DNA of 64,000 nt from JAAYGD01 sp964609995 (GCA_964609995.1 CAZSTI010000001.1:1-64000); one strand, 5' to 3'; positions 1-8,615 are shown, counted from the stretch's first letter. A program made the numbers and translations. Notes: a model not told the origin generated them from the sequence alone.

Positions 1-506
1 CTTGTGTTGATTCGGGGTCTGAAGGAGACAGCGAATATAAAGTATGCAGATATGCATATATGCAAAAAAGGATATCAGGTTCGGGAACAAGTACAAGTAA
101 TTATGTTTATAGTAGCTCTACTGAAGCTATGAATGCATGTAAAGATAACAAGACATCTGGATATGCATGTGAATCTACACCAACAAGAACATACACATAT
201 ACTTGTACGGGTTATGCAACTAGTACAAGTTCTACATTTGGCGATTGCCCATCCACTCATCCTTGGGTAACGAGCACTAAATGCTATAAAAGAACAGCAC
301 TAACAGATGGCAAGTATGCTTGCTCCTCTGGAACTTTAGTAGGAACTAATAGATGTGTTTACTCCACTTCTCCTACAGCTTCTGGAGCTCTATGCCCTGA
401 AGGATTTGGTAAAATTAATAAAACCGATACATTTTGTGTAAATTTAAAGGATTTCAAACCAGCTAATTTAAGATGTCCAAGTGGTTTATCATTAGGAGGT
501 AGATAA
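1..506 (+). CDS. C-terminal part of a Cys-rich exported protein (5' end outside window)
   Basis: The frame is open to the left edge and ends at a TAA at 504-506, so the gene starts upstream; the first Met at 60 is only an internal residue. The visible 168 residues hold about 12 cysteines, spaced roughly every 10-15 residues, in a Ser/Thr/Tyr/Gly-rich low-hydrophobicity background. That pattern is usual for extracellular domains stabilised by disulfides. There is no membrane segment or LPxTG-type anchor in the visible part. I do not recognise the family. It lies just upstream of two other exported orphans and the secretion locus, so a surface or secreted role is plausible but not shown. No convincing terminator follows it. 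Confidence 0.6.
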   Translation, partial: CVDSGSEGDSEYKVCRYAYMQKRISGSGTSTSNYVYSSSTEAMNACKDNKTSGYACESTPTRTYTYTCTGYATSTSSTFGDCPSTHPWVTSTKCYKRTALTDGKYACSSGTLVGTNRCVYSTSPTASGALCPEGFGKINKTDTFCVNLKDFKPANLRCPSGLSLGGR

Positions 507-557
507 GTTCTTGCTAAAGCAAATAATAAGTTAATTATTAATAATTCATAGTATTTG

Positions 558-586
558 TTGACAAAGAAAATATAATAAATTATAAT
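558..586 (+). promoter_or_regulatory. Sigma-A-type promoter
   Basis: TTGACA at 558-563, a 17-base spacer and TATAAT at 581-586 give a perfect consensus promoter. It lies about 30 bases before the ATG at 617, which has a G-rich ribosome site (GGGGGG around 605-610). Confidence 0.85.
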
Positions 587-616
587 AATTTATTATATTT
601 TTTAGGGGGGCGAATT

Positions 617-1951
617 ATGAAAATAAACAAGAAAATTTCTTATATTTTATCTGGAATATTAGCTTTATCTGGGGTTAATATTCCTTCTTCTATTTCGGAA
701 TCAAATATTAAGGAGATTAATCAAATGGGTGAGAAGGATGCTGTTCCTTCTTATAGAAATGTTTTAAATATGCCATTAGATGAAGTAGAAAGTTATGTTA
801 ATAATAATAATCCATTATTTATTGTGTATGATTTAACATGGCTTTGTTTAAAAATAAATGAAAAAAATACTTTATTTATAACTTACAAATATCCAATTAA
901 GTATCGTGCCTCTAGCGGGCCATTAATTCAACTTAAAACTGGTGATTCATTTGAAATTGACAAAAATTATTTTCAAGATAAGAAACAAACTATAGATGAT
1001 ATGATTAGATATCTAGATATGACACATTTTACTGATAAATTAATAGTTGATGGATTTTCAATCTTAGATTTTTTTGATCAAAATAAATTGATAGGTATAT
1101 TGAATTTTGATGAATTTTTTCCTAATAGAAATTTTTTTAATGAAAAGGAAGATAGTGAGCTTGTTTTTTTAACTAATGATATAAATGAACTTGCAAATTT
1201 TATTTCAATTGATTTAAATAAATATAATTTGTCTGAAAGAATAAAAAAAAGCATAGAAGATCGCAGTACAAAAATTTCTCTTAAAGATGCATATGATTTA
1301 TATATGACAATCGTTCCTGAGGAATACTTACCTACAATAACACAAAGAAAAATTAATATTAATCCTACTGTACCAATATTTAAGGATGAAATATTAGAAA
1401 AGAAAGTTAATGAAAAGTCAGAAGAATTGGGTTTTTATGTTTTGCCAATGAAATCGGGAGAAACCAAATTTCTATTTTATTATTTAGATCCTAAAGCTTT
1501 GTACTATTATGATTTTTATACCGGAGAAAAAATTTCGAGTTATGGTAATTATGAATTTAACAAAGAGTATTTAAATAAACTTGGAGTTAGTGATGATTTT
1601 TATATAGAAGATTCTAATGGAGTATTTAATTATGATAAAAATATGTCTAATATACGCGCAGATATTGTTGAAGAATACTTACCTGGTTTAACTTATTTAT
1701 TAACAATTTCTTCTACTTATGGAGATTTTGTGGAATTCTATCAAAAAATACCTTTGAATCAACAAATAGATTATAGTTTTTATGATTTTAGTAAATCTCC
1801 TATAATTGATCAGTATGAAGAATTGCCTAAACCTGCTAGTTGTATTCCATATATTGATTATGAAAATAATACATTATATGCCATTCCAAAATTAGGTAAA
1901 GATAATGAAATAATTAAACAATTAGTTTTTAAAAATAAAGAAAACTCATAA
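617..1951 (+). CDS. Hypothetical secreted protein
   Basis: 444 residues starting at an ATG behind a G-rich ribosome site and a consensus promoter. The N-terminus has a basic start, a hydrophobic stretch (about residues 8-20) and a Ser-rich polar segment, consistent with a Sec signal peptide; no second membrane segment is visible. The rest is Asp/Asn/Tyr/Phe-rich without a motif I recognise. A short EEYLP motif occurs twice (about residues 235 and 355). It is monocistronic, between its own promoter and terminator. Its place just before the pilus/secretion locus is suggestive of an associated surface or cargo protein, but this is position-based inference only. Confidence 0.65.
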   Translation: MKINKKISYILSGILALSGVNIPSSISESNIKEINQMGEKDAVPSYRNVLNMPLDEVESYVNNNNPLFIVYDLTWLCLKINEKNTLFITYKYPIKYRASSGPLIQLKTGDSFEIDKNYFQDKKQTIDDMIRYLDMTHFTDKLIVDGFSILDFFDQNKLIGILNFDEFFPNRNFFNEKEDSELVFLTNDINELANFISIDLNKYNLSERIKKSIEDRSTKISLKDAYDLYMTIVPEEYLPTITQRKININPTVPIFKDEILEKKVNEKSEELGFYVLPMKSGETKFLFYYLDPKALYYYDFYTGEKISSYGNYEFNKEYLNKLGVSDDFYIEDSNGVFNYDKNMSNIRADIVEEYLPGLTYLLTISSTYGDFVEFYQKIPLNQQIDYSFYDFSKSPIIDQYEELPKPASCIPYIDYENNTLYAIPKLGKDNEIIKQLVFKNKENS

Positions 1952-1972
1952 TATTGACTTTATGAGTTTTTT
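1941..1972 (+). terminator. Intrinsic terminator overlapping the stop codon
   Basis: The 10-base arms AAAACTCATA (1941-1950) and TATGAGTTTT (1961-1970) pair around a 10-base loop and run into a T tract. The left arm contains the end of the upstream gene. Confidence 0.7.
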
Positions 1973-1980
1973 CATATAAT
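1954..1980 (+). promoter_or_regulatory. Possible promoter inside the terminator
   Basis: TTGACT at 1954-1959 and TATAAT at 1975-1980 are separated by a short 15-base spacer. The -35 box lies in the terminator loop. The -10 is perfect and well placed for the gene at 2007, but the spacer is suboptimal. Confidence 0.4.
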
Positions 1981-2006
1981 ATTGTTAATATAGAAAGAGG
2001 TTTATT

Positions 2007-2804
2007 ATGATAAGAAAAATAACATTATTATTTATATTATTATTACCTTTAGTTGTTTTTGGTGAAGAAATAACAGAATTTAGAAAAGACAATTATTATA
2101 TAGAAGAAGCTAATTATGAAGTTGCATATTTAATTGATAATAAATTTGAAGTTGATGAAAATTATAAAACCAGATTAATATATGGCGATACTTCACAAAC
2201 ATATTTTTTTGAAAAAACTATTGATAATTCATTTTCATTTAATTATAAAGGTTTGGATTATAAATACGTTGTAGAACACGAAATTAATAATATTGAGGGG
2301 GATTCGCTATATAGTTTAGATCAATCTAACAAAGATGGTCTTAGATATGTGTTTGGTGAAAAATATTCTTTATTAAAAGAAGTCGAATATTTTAAAATAA
2401 AATATACAATGGATAATTTTGCATCAAAAAATAAAATGTATGCTTATAAAATGGGAAATGATTTTTATGAAATAAAGAAATTAACTTTCATAATAATAGC
2501 GCCTTTTACAACTGAAGGTAAAGAAATATTGTTTAGTTTGGACGGCAAAAACTTTAGTAAAGAAATAGATGGGTTATCAGTAAAACTTGAGGATAGCGCA
2601 AAAATTATAGGAGAATATAACAAAACATTAAATAAGGGTGAAGAAATTTATTTTCTAATGTATGATTCTGAAGAAGTAATATTCGATACTATTAAAGAAG
2701 ATACAAACAATAATAATAATTTATATTTAGTAATTGGTGGTGCTGTAGTTCTTGTCGGACTAGCTACATTTCTAATATTAAAAAAAGTAAAGAATAAAAA
2801 ATAA
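2007..2804 (+). CDS. Hypothetical exported protein with C-terminal membrane anchor
   Basis: 265 residues with a clear signal peptide (hydrophobic residues 6-18, ending VVFGEE) and one C-terminal transmembrane helix (about residues 239-259) followed by a short Lys-rich tail. This is the topology of a type I surface protein with an extracellular body of about 215 residues. The body is rich in Tyr, Glu, Asp and Asn, with no catalytic motif I recognise. It has its own terminator, so it is a separate unit from the secretion operon that follows. Function unknown. Confidence 0.65.
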   Translation: MIRKITLLFILLLPLVVFGEEITEFRKDNYYIEEANYEVAYLIDNKFEVDENYKTRLIYGDTSQTYFFEKTIDNSFSFNYKGLDYKYVVEHEINNIEGDSLYSLDQSNKDGLRYVFGEKYSLLKEVEYFKIKYTMDNFASKNKMYAYKMGNDFYEIKKLTFIIIAPFTTEGKEILFSLDGKNFSKEIDGLSVKLEDSAKIIGEYNKTLNKGEEIYFLMYDSEEVIFDTIKEDTNNNNNLYLVIGGAVVLVGLATFLILKKVKNKK

Positions 2805-2816
2805 CAATTAACAATT

Positions 2817-2845
2817 AAGAATCAATACTAATTGATTCTTTTATT
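2817..2845 (+). terminator. Intrinsic terminator
   Basis: A perfect 10-base stem, AAGAATCAAT (2817-2826) with ATTGATTCTT (2831-2840), has a 4-base loop and a T-rich tail. It isolates the secretion locus downstream; I see no convincing promoter between it and 2930. Confidence 0.8.
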
Positions 2846-2929
2846 ATTATCAATTAATGTAAAAAGATATGGAAAATTTTATATATGTATGTTAATATTA
2901 TTACATAATAGTATAGAAGGAGAATAAAG

Positions 2930-3757
2930 ATGGGAAATTTAGGTTTTAAATTAAAGAAGTTTTTTCAAAATAAGAATACGGTAACTATTTTGGGAGTAGT
3001 ACTTGGAGTACTTGTTATATTTTTCGGATATAATTATAGAGTAAATCAAGCTATTCAACCAGTAGATATACCTTATGCTAAGGTTTCTATTCAACCAAGA
3101 ACAAAAATAACAGAAGATATGATAGGAATCGCACAAGTTCCACCAGCAATGGTTAAAGGGAAAGTAATTAAGAATCCTAATTTAATAGTAGGAAAATGGT
3201 CTAATTATAATGCATATATTCCTTTTGGAAGTATGTTTTATGAAGATAATATTATAACTGAAAGCAGATTACCTGATTCTGCATTTATTAATATTAGAGA
3301 TGGATTTACTGCATTTAATTTACCAGTAGATGTTGATTTAACTTATGGTAATTCAATGTTCCCTGATAATTTTATTGATATTTATTTAAAAGCTTTAGAT
3401 CCAGATGGAAAAGTAATTTATGGTAAATTGGTCGAGAATGTTAAGATACTTGCGGTTAAAGATGATAATGGAGAGCATGTATTTGAAAATAGTGAACAAA
3501 CTAGAAGACCTAGTATTTTGTTGTTCGCAGTTCCCGAAGATATTCATTTATTGTTAAGAAAAGCATTGTATTTACAAAATGTTAGAACAATAGCTGCTGA
3601 GTTAGTACCTGTACCTACAACTCAATCTTATAAGAGTGGAAATAAAGAAAATTTAACTCCAGTAATATCAAATCAAGAATTAAAATTATTCATTGAAATT
3701 AACACTGGACTTATTACAGAAGATCAATTACCAGATGTAATAACCGAAGAACAATAA
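2930..3757 (+). CDS. CpaB/RcpC-like SAF-domain pilus assembly protein
   Basis: 275 residues. A basic N-terminus precedes one transmembrane helix (about residues 17-35). A SAF-like region follows (about residues 48-110: the YAKVSIQPRTKITEDMI stretch, then a GSMFYEDNI element), and then an RcpC-like beta domain in which FINIRDGFTAFNLPVDVD and NFIDIYL resemble the conserved core of Flp pilus CpaB proteins. CpaB/RcpC proteins sit in the envelope and support the Tad/Flp pilus channel. Here, with no outer membrane, it would act on the outer face of the cytoplasmic membrane. It opens the run of pilus and secretion genes and is followed 25 bases later by the ATPase gene. Family assignment is from motif recognition. 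Confidence 0.75.
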   Translation: MGNLGFKLKKFFQNKNTVTILGVVLGVLVIFFGYNYRVNQAIQPVDIPYAKVSIQPRTKITEDMIGIAQVPPAMVKGKVIKNPNLIVGKWSNYNAYIPFGSMFYEDNIITESRLPDSAFINIRDGFTAFNLPVDVDLTYGNSMFPDNFIDIYLKALDPDGKVIYGKLVENVKILAVKDDNGEHVFENSEQTRRPSILLFAVPEDIHLLLRKALYLQNVRTIAAELVPVPTTQSYKSGNKENLTPVISNQELKLFIEINTGLITEDQLPDVITEEQ

Positions 3758-3782
3758 TAAATAATAAAAAGGGGATGAGCTT

Positions 3783-4847
3783 ATGGACAACATGTTTAAC
3801 AATGTGGATTTCGGCCCTTTAGCAAGATTTTTAAATGACGATGATATAACTGACGTATCATATACCAATAATGGTCAGTTATGGCTAAAATCTTTATCTA
3901 AAGGAGTATATAGAGCTGAAGTTCAAGATGTAACTAATGCCATTATAGAAAAACTTGCTTTCCAATGTTCAAATATGATGGGCAAAACATTTAATATGGC
4001 TCATCCATTTTTGGATGCTGAGAGTGCAGAGTTACGTTTGAACTTTGTTCATGATTCTATTGCAAGAAACGGTATTGCAATGTTAATGCGTAAAACTCCA
4101 GCAAAGATAAGATTAAAAAAAGAAAAGATATTAGAGGAAAAATATATAACAGAAGAGATACATGATTTTTTAATTAGATGTGTAGAAGGACATTGTAATA
4201 TTATCATTAGTGGAGAAACTGGTTCTGGTAAAACTGAATTTTTAAAGTATTTAGCTTCTCATACTAAAGATAATGAAAAATTAATTACAATTGAAGACAC
4301 TTTGGAATTACACTTAGATAAAATATTCCCTCAAAGAGATATAGTTGCTATGAAAACAAATAATATAGCATCTTATTCTGAAGTATTAGTTACCTGTATG
4401 AGACAAAATCCTAGATGGATATTATTATCGGAAGTTCGTAGTGCGGAAGCTGTTATGGCTGTAAGAAACTCAATTTCTTCAGGTCATAATATTTTATCTA
4501 CAATTCACTCTGATAAAGCAGAAAGCATTCCTTCTCGTATGTATAGTTTGCTTGAATCTAATATTGATATTGATCAATTTTTGAAATCAGTTCATAGATA
4601 TGTTCAATTAGGGGTGCATATTAGAGGTTATCAAGATAAAGAAACAAAGAGATTTATTCGCGAAGTATGTGAAGTGTGTGAGTTTTATGTGGATGAAAAC
4701 AATGTTGCAAAGCACAACACTATATATAGAAAAGCTATGAATGGACAAGTTTTTTTATCCAATCCATCTAAGTATTTAATTGGATATTTATCAGCTCAAG
4801 GAGTTACCATTCAAAATAATATTTTTAATATAGAAGATATTCTTTAG
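3783..4847 (+). CDS. CpaF/VirB11-family secretion ATPase
   Basis: 354 residues. Walker A GETGSGKT lies near residue 143, an acidic box LITIEDTLEL near 170, the Walker B region RWILLSEVRSAEA near 210 (a variant of the usual GEVRG) and the His box STIHSDKA near 240. These mark the hexameric ATPases that power Tad pili, type II and type IV secretion. The protein is shorter than usual CpaF (about 450 residues) because it lacks the long N-terminal extension. It sits between CpaB-like and TadB-like genes, which favours CpaF. The same ATPase could serve as the VirB11 motor for the VirB/D4 genes downstream; sequence alone does not decide. Strong ribosome site (AAAGGGGATGAG). Confidence 0.85.
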   Translation: MDNMFNNVDFGPLARFLNDDDITDVSYTNNGQLWLKSLSKGVYRAEVQDVTNAIIEKLAFQCSNMMGKTFNMAHPFLDAESAELRLNFVHDSIARNGIAMLMRKTPAKIRLKKEKILEEKYITEEIHDFLIRCVEGHCNIIISGETGSGKTEFLKYLASHTKDNEKLITIEDTLELHLDKIFPQRDIVAMKTNNIASYSEVLVTCMRQNPRWILLSEVRSAEAVMAVRNSISSGHNILSTIHSDKAESIPSRMYSLLESNIDIDQFLKSVHRYVQLGVHIRGYQDKETKRFIREVCEVCEFYVDENNVAKHNTIYRKAMNGQVFLSNPSKYLIGYLSAQGVTIQNNIFNIEDIL

Positions 4848-4861
4848 AAAGTAGGTGTTAT

Positions 4862-5758
4862 ATGTGGGTTCTAGTTGTATTGTTGTTATTAGCATTTTTC
4901 ATTTTGTTTTATAGACAAAGTACGGGAGATAATTCTTATAAATTTATAATTCAACAAACAAAAGATTTATATGAAAGAATTAGCCCATATTCATATAAAA
5001 AAATAAGTGAAAAGGTTAAAGCTTTAGGGTTAGAATATTCTACTAAGGAATATATTTCACAAATGCTTATGTTTGGAGGAGGAGCTGCTGTAATTTCCTA
5101 CTTATATTTTTATAGCATAATTATTTCTACAATATACGTAATACTTGCAATGGTGGTTGTTCCTTATTTGGCGTTTTTAAGATATAAAAGGTTATATAGT
5201 GAGTATTTATTTGAGCAAATTCAAGTATATACAACAAATACTATAATGGAATTTTCTGTAACTCAATCTTTTGTTAAATCATTAGAAGGAGTATATGCTT
5301 CTGGAATTCTAGAGGATCCATTATTATCTGATGTAAAACATATGATAGATTTATCTTATGAAAATGGTTCTATTGATGAATCAATTTCTTATATGAACAA
5401 TAAATATGATTATTATATGATAAAAAATATGCATCAATTATTTTTACAAATTACTAAAGAAGGTTCACTAGATAGTACTGAAACTTTAGATGCTATGTTA
5501 ATAGATATAGATAGTTTAGTAGAAGCGGTTTATAGAGATAGAATAGATAGAAAATCATTCCAAAAATCATTTCTTAAGTTGGGTGTAGCTTTATATTTCA
5601 TGGTAATGTTAGTTCAATATTTATTGGGAGTGGATGCATACATAGATTTATTGGATGATATAAAAATTAATTTAATATTACATTTAATAGTTCTTACAAA
5701 TAGTTATTTCTTGTTAAGCGGAGAGAAATATTATAATGAGAATGTGGGGGCTGAGTAA
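4862..5758 (+). CDS. TadB-like inner-membrane platform protein
   Basis: 298 residues. There is an N-terminal hydrophobic helix (residues 2-17), a hydrophobic block around residues 75-108, a long hydrophilic helical middle and a C-terminal hydrophobic pair (about 240-258 and 268-288). This is the arrangement of T2SSF/GspF-type Tad platform proteins. The middle segment (TNTIMEFSVTQSFVKSLEGV, then a Glu-rich stretch to residue 215) resembles the conserved TadB cytoplasmic domain. TadB and TadC form the membrane platform driven by the CpaF ATPase. Its last base overlaps the first base of the TadC-like gene (TAATG junction), implying coupled translation. Confidence 0.75.
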   Translation: MWVLVVLLLLAFFILFYRQSTGDNSYKFIIQQTKDLYERISPYSYKKISEKVKALGLEYSTKEYISQMLMFGGGAAVISYLYFYSIIISTIYVILAMVVVPYLAFLRYKRLYSEYLFEQIQVYTTNTIMEFSVTQSFVKSLEGVYASGILEDPLLSDVKHMIDLSYENGSIDESISYMNNKYDYYMIKNMHQLFLQITKEGSLDSTETLDAMLIDIDSLVEAVYRDRIDRKSFQKSFLKLGVALYFMVMLVQYLLGVDAYIDLLDDIKINLILHLIVLTNSYFLLSGEKYYNENVGAE

Positions 5759-6540
5759 TGGAGTTTATTTTAATAGGAGTAATAGTATTATTTATATTTC
5801 AAAGTCATAGACTAATAGATTCAAAAAAGTTTATAGATGATAATCAAGAATACTTTAGAGGTATGATGGAAGATGATTATGAATTCTTTTTGAAATCAAA
5901 ATATGGTGATGATGTTGATGTAAATGCTGAATATAGTAAAAGAATAAGAAATGGAATTGTTACAATTGTTGTATTTATATTCTTGTTTTTAAATAATATG
6001 AATTTTATTAATATATTAGCGTCTTTTGTTTTAGGTTATTTAATATTTAAACAAGGTTATTCTTCAGTAAAATCTTTTTATAGAAGACATTTACATATGA
6101 TAGATTTACAATTACCATATTTTTTAAAAAGTTTAGAAATATTATCGCAACATTATACTATTCCGGTTGCAATTTCTAGATCCATTGAAAGTGCTCCTGA
6201 AGTTTTTAAACCAGGATTAAAAGAATTAATTGCGAAGATTAATGCAGGTAATTCAACCGTTGAACCATATATGGATTTTGCTAAAATGTATCCCGTTTCC
6301 GATTCAGTAAGAATGATGAGATTGTTATATAGACTTAGTTTAGGATCTCAAAATGATAAACATGAACAATTAATATTGTTTTCAAAAAGCGTTTCATCTT
6401 TACAAAATAAAGCAAGAAGTACTCGTTATAAAGAAAGATTAGATAAGATGGAAAACAAGAGTATGATAATGCTTACTGTTGTAGGTTTGGGTGTTATGGC
6501 TGTATTATTATTTGCAATGATGACAAACTTTGCTATATAA
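5758..6540 (+). CDS. TadC-like inner-membrane platform protein
   Basis: 260 residues. An N-terminal helix (residues 2-15), a hydrophobic segment near 70-100 and a C-terminal helix (about 238-258) flank a cytoplasmic T2SSF-like domain with the typical LPYFLKSLEILSQHYTIPVA and SLSLGSQND-type regions. It pairs with the TadB-like protein immediately upstream (shared base at 5758). It probably terminates the first transcription subunit, because the next small gene has its own promoter and a strong ribosome site. The assignment rests on topology, motif resemblance and gene order. Confidence 0.75.
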   Translation: MEFILIGVIVLFIFQSHRLIDSKKFIDDNQEYFRGMMEDDYEFFLKSKYGDDVDVNAEYSKRIRNGIVTIVVFIFLFLNNMNFINILASFVLGYLIFKQGYSSVKSFYRRHLHMIDLQLPYFLKSLEILSQHYTIPVAISRSIESAPEVFKPGLKELIAKINAGNSTVEPYMDFAKMYPVSDSVRMMRLLYRLSLGSQNDKHEQLILFSKSVSSLQNKARSTRYKERLDKMENKSMIMLTVVGLGVMAVLLFAMMTNFAI

Positions 6541-6566
6541 AAAATGTAAATATAAGGAAACTAAAC

Positions 6567-6595
6567 TTGTATTATTTAAATTAATATTATACAAT
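6567..6595 (+). promoter_or_regulatory. Promoter for the pilin-like small gene
   Basis: TTGTAT at 6567-6572, a 17-base spacer and TACAAT at 6590-6595, about 30 bases before the small coding region at 6626. A dedicated internal promoter would allow higher expression of a structural subunit. Confidence 0.6.
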
Positions 6596-6625
6596 CAACA
6601 TATATGATAGAAAGGAGGGATTTTA

Positions 6626-6781
6626 ATGAAAGCTGCAACAGGTGAAACAACTTTAACTATCATAACAATAGTTGCGATAGGCGCAGTACTTGCGTTCTTC
6701 TGGTTCTTTTTCGGAGAAAAAAAAGAAGAAGTAGGAGAAGTTTGGGACCCACAAACTGAAGACAAGTCTCCCGGTTATTAA
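6626..6781 (+). CDS. 51-residue pilin-like membrane peptide
   Basis: A 52-codon frame from ATG 6626 to TAA 6779-6781 sits behind AAAGGAGGG, the best ribosome site of the locus. The peptide has a short polar head MKAATGETTL, one very hydrophobic helix (about residues 10-29, ending FFWFFFG) and an acidic soluble tail (EKKEEVGEVWDPQTEDK). Size, topology and position between TadC-like and TadE-like genes fit a Flp-type major pilin; the ATG|ETT junction could be a prepilin peptidase site. The canonical Flp signature (Glu5-Tyr6 pair) is not obvious, so it may instead be a small accessory membrane protein. Coding status is well supported by the ribosome site and the dedicated promoter. Confidence 0.7.
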   Translation: MKAATGETTLTIITIVAIGAVLAFFWFFFGEKKEEVGEVWDPQTEDKSPGY

Positions 6782-6818
6782 TAAAACATACTGATAAACT
6801 AAAATGAGGTGATGAATA

Positions 6819-7229
6819 TTGAAAGAGGCCATAGGAAGTACTCTACTATTTAAATTGATATTAATATTTATAGCTATTTATATTAGCATTATGGCTATTG
6901 GTCTCAATTACGCCATCACCTTTAGGCACAAAAATCAGATAATTAGTTTGCTCGAACAATTTGAAGGTTATGAAAATGCTAAGGATAAAATAGATGCGTA
7001 TTTGGCTGAAGTAAAATATTATGGGGGGCAATATAGTACTAGATCTAAAGCAATAGGAAGTTGTTTAAATACATCGCATGGATATTGTATTGAAAAAATG
7101 GTTACCATAAGAGGCGAATATTATAAGGTTACAACTTATATGTCTTTCAATATGCCAGTTATTGGAGAGTTTTTAAGCGCACCCGTAACGGGAGAAACAA
7201 ATATAATATTCAACTTAAAAGATTTATAG
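6819..7229 (+). CDS. TadE-like pseudopilin-type protein
   Basis: 136 residues from a TTG start, chosen because GAGGTGAT lies at the right distance and no ATG is available nearby. One N-terminal transmembrane helix (about residues 9-32) is followed by an extracellular domain with a Cys pair (GSCLNTSHGYC) and a closing segment (FNMPVIGEFLSAPVTGETN) reminiscent of TadE/TadF proteins. Minor pseudopilins of this type prime or cap Tad pili. It follows the pilin-like gene and is 10 bases from the TadZ-like gene. The family call is tentative. Confidence 0.6.
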   Translation: MKEAIGSTLLFKLILIFIAIYISIMAIGLNYAITFRHKNQIISLLEQFEGYENAKDKIDAYLAEVKYYGGQYSTRSKAIGSCLNTSHGYCIEKMVTIRGEYYKVTTYMSFNMPVIGEFLSAPVTGETNIIFNLKDL

Positions 7230-7239
7230 AAGGTGAACC

Positions 7240-8217
7240 ATGAACATTGTAGTATCAAATATACTTGATGATAAATTAAACTCATTAAATATTGAAATAA
7301 TAAAAAAAATAAATGGAGAATTCGAAGCTAATGAATTAATTAAAATGTTTTCCAATTTTTTTTATAACAAAATGATATTAGATATTACTGCTATAAAAAA
7401 TTATTCTGATCTAAAGAATTTACAAATATTATCATCTAATATGGATATGAGTAAAATTATATTCTTATTAGATGATACACCACAAGCAGCATCATCTTTG
7501 TTTTTGTCAAAATTAATTTCAATTGGAATATATAACTTTACTAAAAATAAAGAAGGCATAGAATATTTAATGAATCATACTAATACATATAAAGATGTAG
7601 CACATATTCATCAAATTGATAACCTGACTAAAGAGGTTACTAATAAAGTAGTAGAAAAAAACGTAAAAGTATTGGGATTTAAAAACTTAACTTCTCATGC
7701 TGGCGCAACATCATTAATATATATGCTTAAAAAACAGTTAACATTGAACTACAAAGTAGCTGCATTAGAAGTGGATCGAACAGATTTTATTTATTATAAT
7801 GATAAAGATTTGTATTCAACTACAAATGCTGATTTATTTGACGAAATAGTGAGATTAAGTCCTATGTACGATATTATATTAGTAGATTTAAATATTAGTG
7901 GTGATGAAGGTGTATGCAATGATGTATTATATTTGTTAGAACCATCTACAATTAAATTAAATAAATTAATAAGGCGACAAGGTGACATATTTAGTAAACT
8001 TGGAGGAAAAAAAATTATATTAAATAAAAGTTTGTTGGATACAAGAGACGTTTCAGACTTTGAATATGAGGCTAAAACAAAGATTTATTATAGTATACCA
8101 CCTTTAAATGATAGGTTGTTTAGTAGAAATTTAGATAGTTTATTAGCGAGATTAGGTTTTACTAAACAAGTTAATAAAAACGATAAACAACAAATGGTGG
8201 GCTATTTCAAATCGTGA
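7240..8217 (+). CDS. TadZ/CpaE-like protein with degenerate P-loop
   Basis: 325 residues. The N-terminal half (about 1-115) looks like the receiver-type fold of CpaE/TadZ. The C-terminal half is ParA/MinD-like: VLGFKNLTSHAGATSL (about residue 147) aligns with a deviant Walker A in which the signature Gly/Lys residues of KGGVGKT are lost, and YDIILVDLN (about 212) corresponds to the switch II/Walker B strand. TadZ proteins localise the Tad machine at a pole or site and often have atypical P-loops. No Asp-phosphorylation site is evident. Together with CpaF and TadBC it completes the Tad half of the locus. Confidence 0.7.
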   Translation: MNIVVSNILDDKLNSLNIEIIKKINGEFEANELIKMFSNFFYNKMILDITAIKNYSDLKNLQILSSNMDMSKIIFLLDDTPQAASSLFLSKLISIGIYNFTKNKEGIEYLMNHTNTYKDVAHIHQIDNLTKEVTNKVVEKNVKVLGFKNLTSHAGATSLIYMLKKQLTLNYKVAALEVDRTDFIYYNDKDLYSTTNADLFDEIVRLSPMYDIILVDLNISGDEGVCNDVLYLLEPSTIKLNKLIRRQGDIFSKLGGKKIILNKSLLDTRDVSDFEYEAKTKIYYSIPPLNDRLFSRNLDSLLARLGFTKQVNKNDKQQMVGYFKS

Positions 8218-8220
8218 TTA

Positions 8221-8249
8221 TTGACAAATCAATGGTAATAAAGTATTAT
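8221..8249 (+). promoter_or_regulatory. Promoter before the VirB2-like gene
   Basis: TTGACA at 8221-8226, a 17-base spacer and TATTAT at 8244-8249. It starts a unit at the junction between the Tad-like and type IV-secretion-like halves of the locus. Confidence 0.7.
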
Positions 8250-8279
8250 TAAATTATAGTGAAAGGAGATCAATAAACT

Positions 8280-8615
8280 ATGATATTAGCTTGTGTAAAT
8301 GAACACTTTGAAGAAATAATTAAGTATGTTAAAATAGCATATAATGTAATTTTAATTGCTGTTCCTATTGTTTTACTAGTAATTGGATCAGTTGACTTAC
8401 TTAAAGCGGTTTCTTCAGGAGATGAGAAAGCTATTAAAGCTGCAACTTCTATGCTTGGAAAAAGGGCTGCTGCTGCTGTAGGGGTATTCTTGTTAATAAT
8501 AGTTGTAAGATTGCTAACTGGTATAGTAGGTGGGGATCAATGGAGAGAATGTTGGAATGATTCGGCTTCATATGAACCACAAACTCAAGTTCCTGATAGC
8601 GAAACAGATGATTAA
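8280..8615 (+). CDS. VirB2/TrbC-like pilin (two transmembrane helices)
   Basis: 111 residues behind AAAGGAGAT. Two hydrophobic helices (about residues 22-41 and 65-85) flank a basic loop (SSGDEKAIKAATSMLGKRAAA). This is the compact hairpin topology of VirB2/TrbC-type subunits and of the small TM proteins next to VirB6 in Gram-positive type IV secretion systems. One Cys lies near each end (residue 5 and within ECWN), on the outer face in a hairpin topology, and the two could pair. It has its own promoter and a strong terminator, consistent with a highly expressed structural subunit. Confidence 0.65.
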   Translation: MILACVNEHFEEIIKYVKIAYNVILIAVPIVLLVIGSVDLLKAVSSGDEKAIKAATSMLGKRAAAAVGVFLLIIVVRLLTGIVGGDQWRECWNDSASYEPQTQVPDSETDD

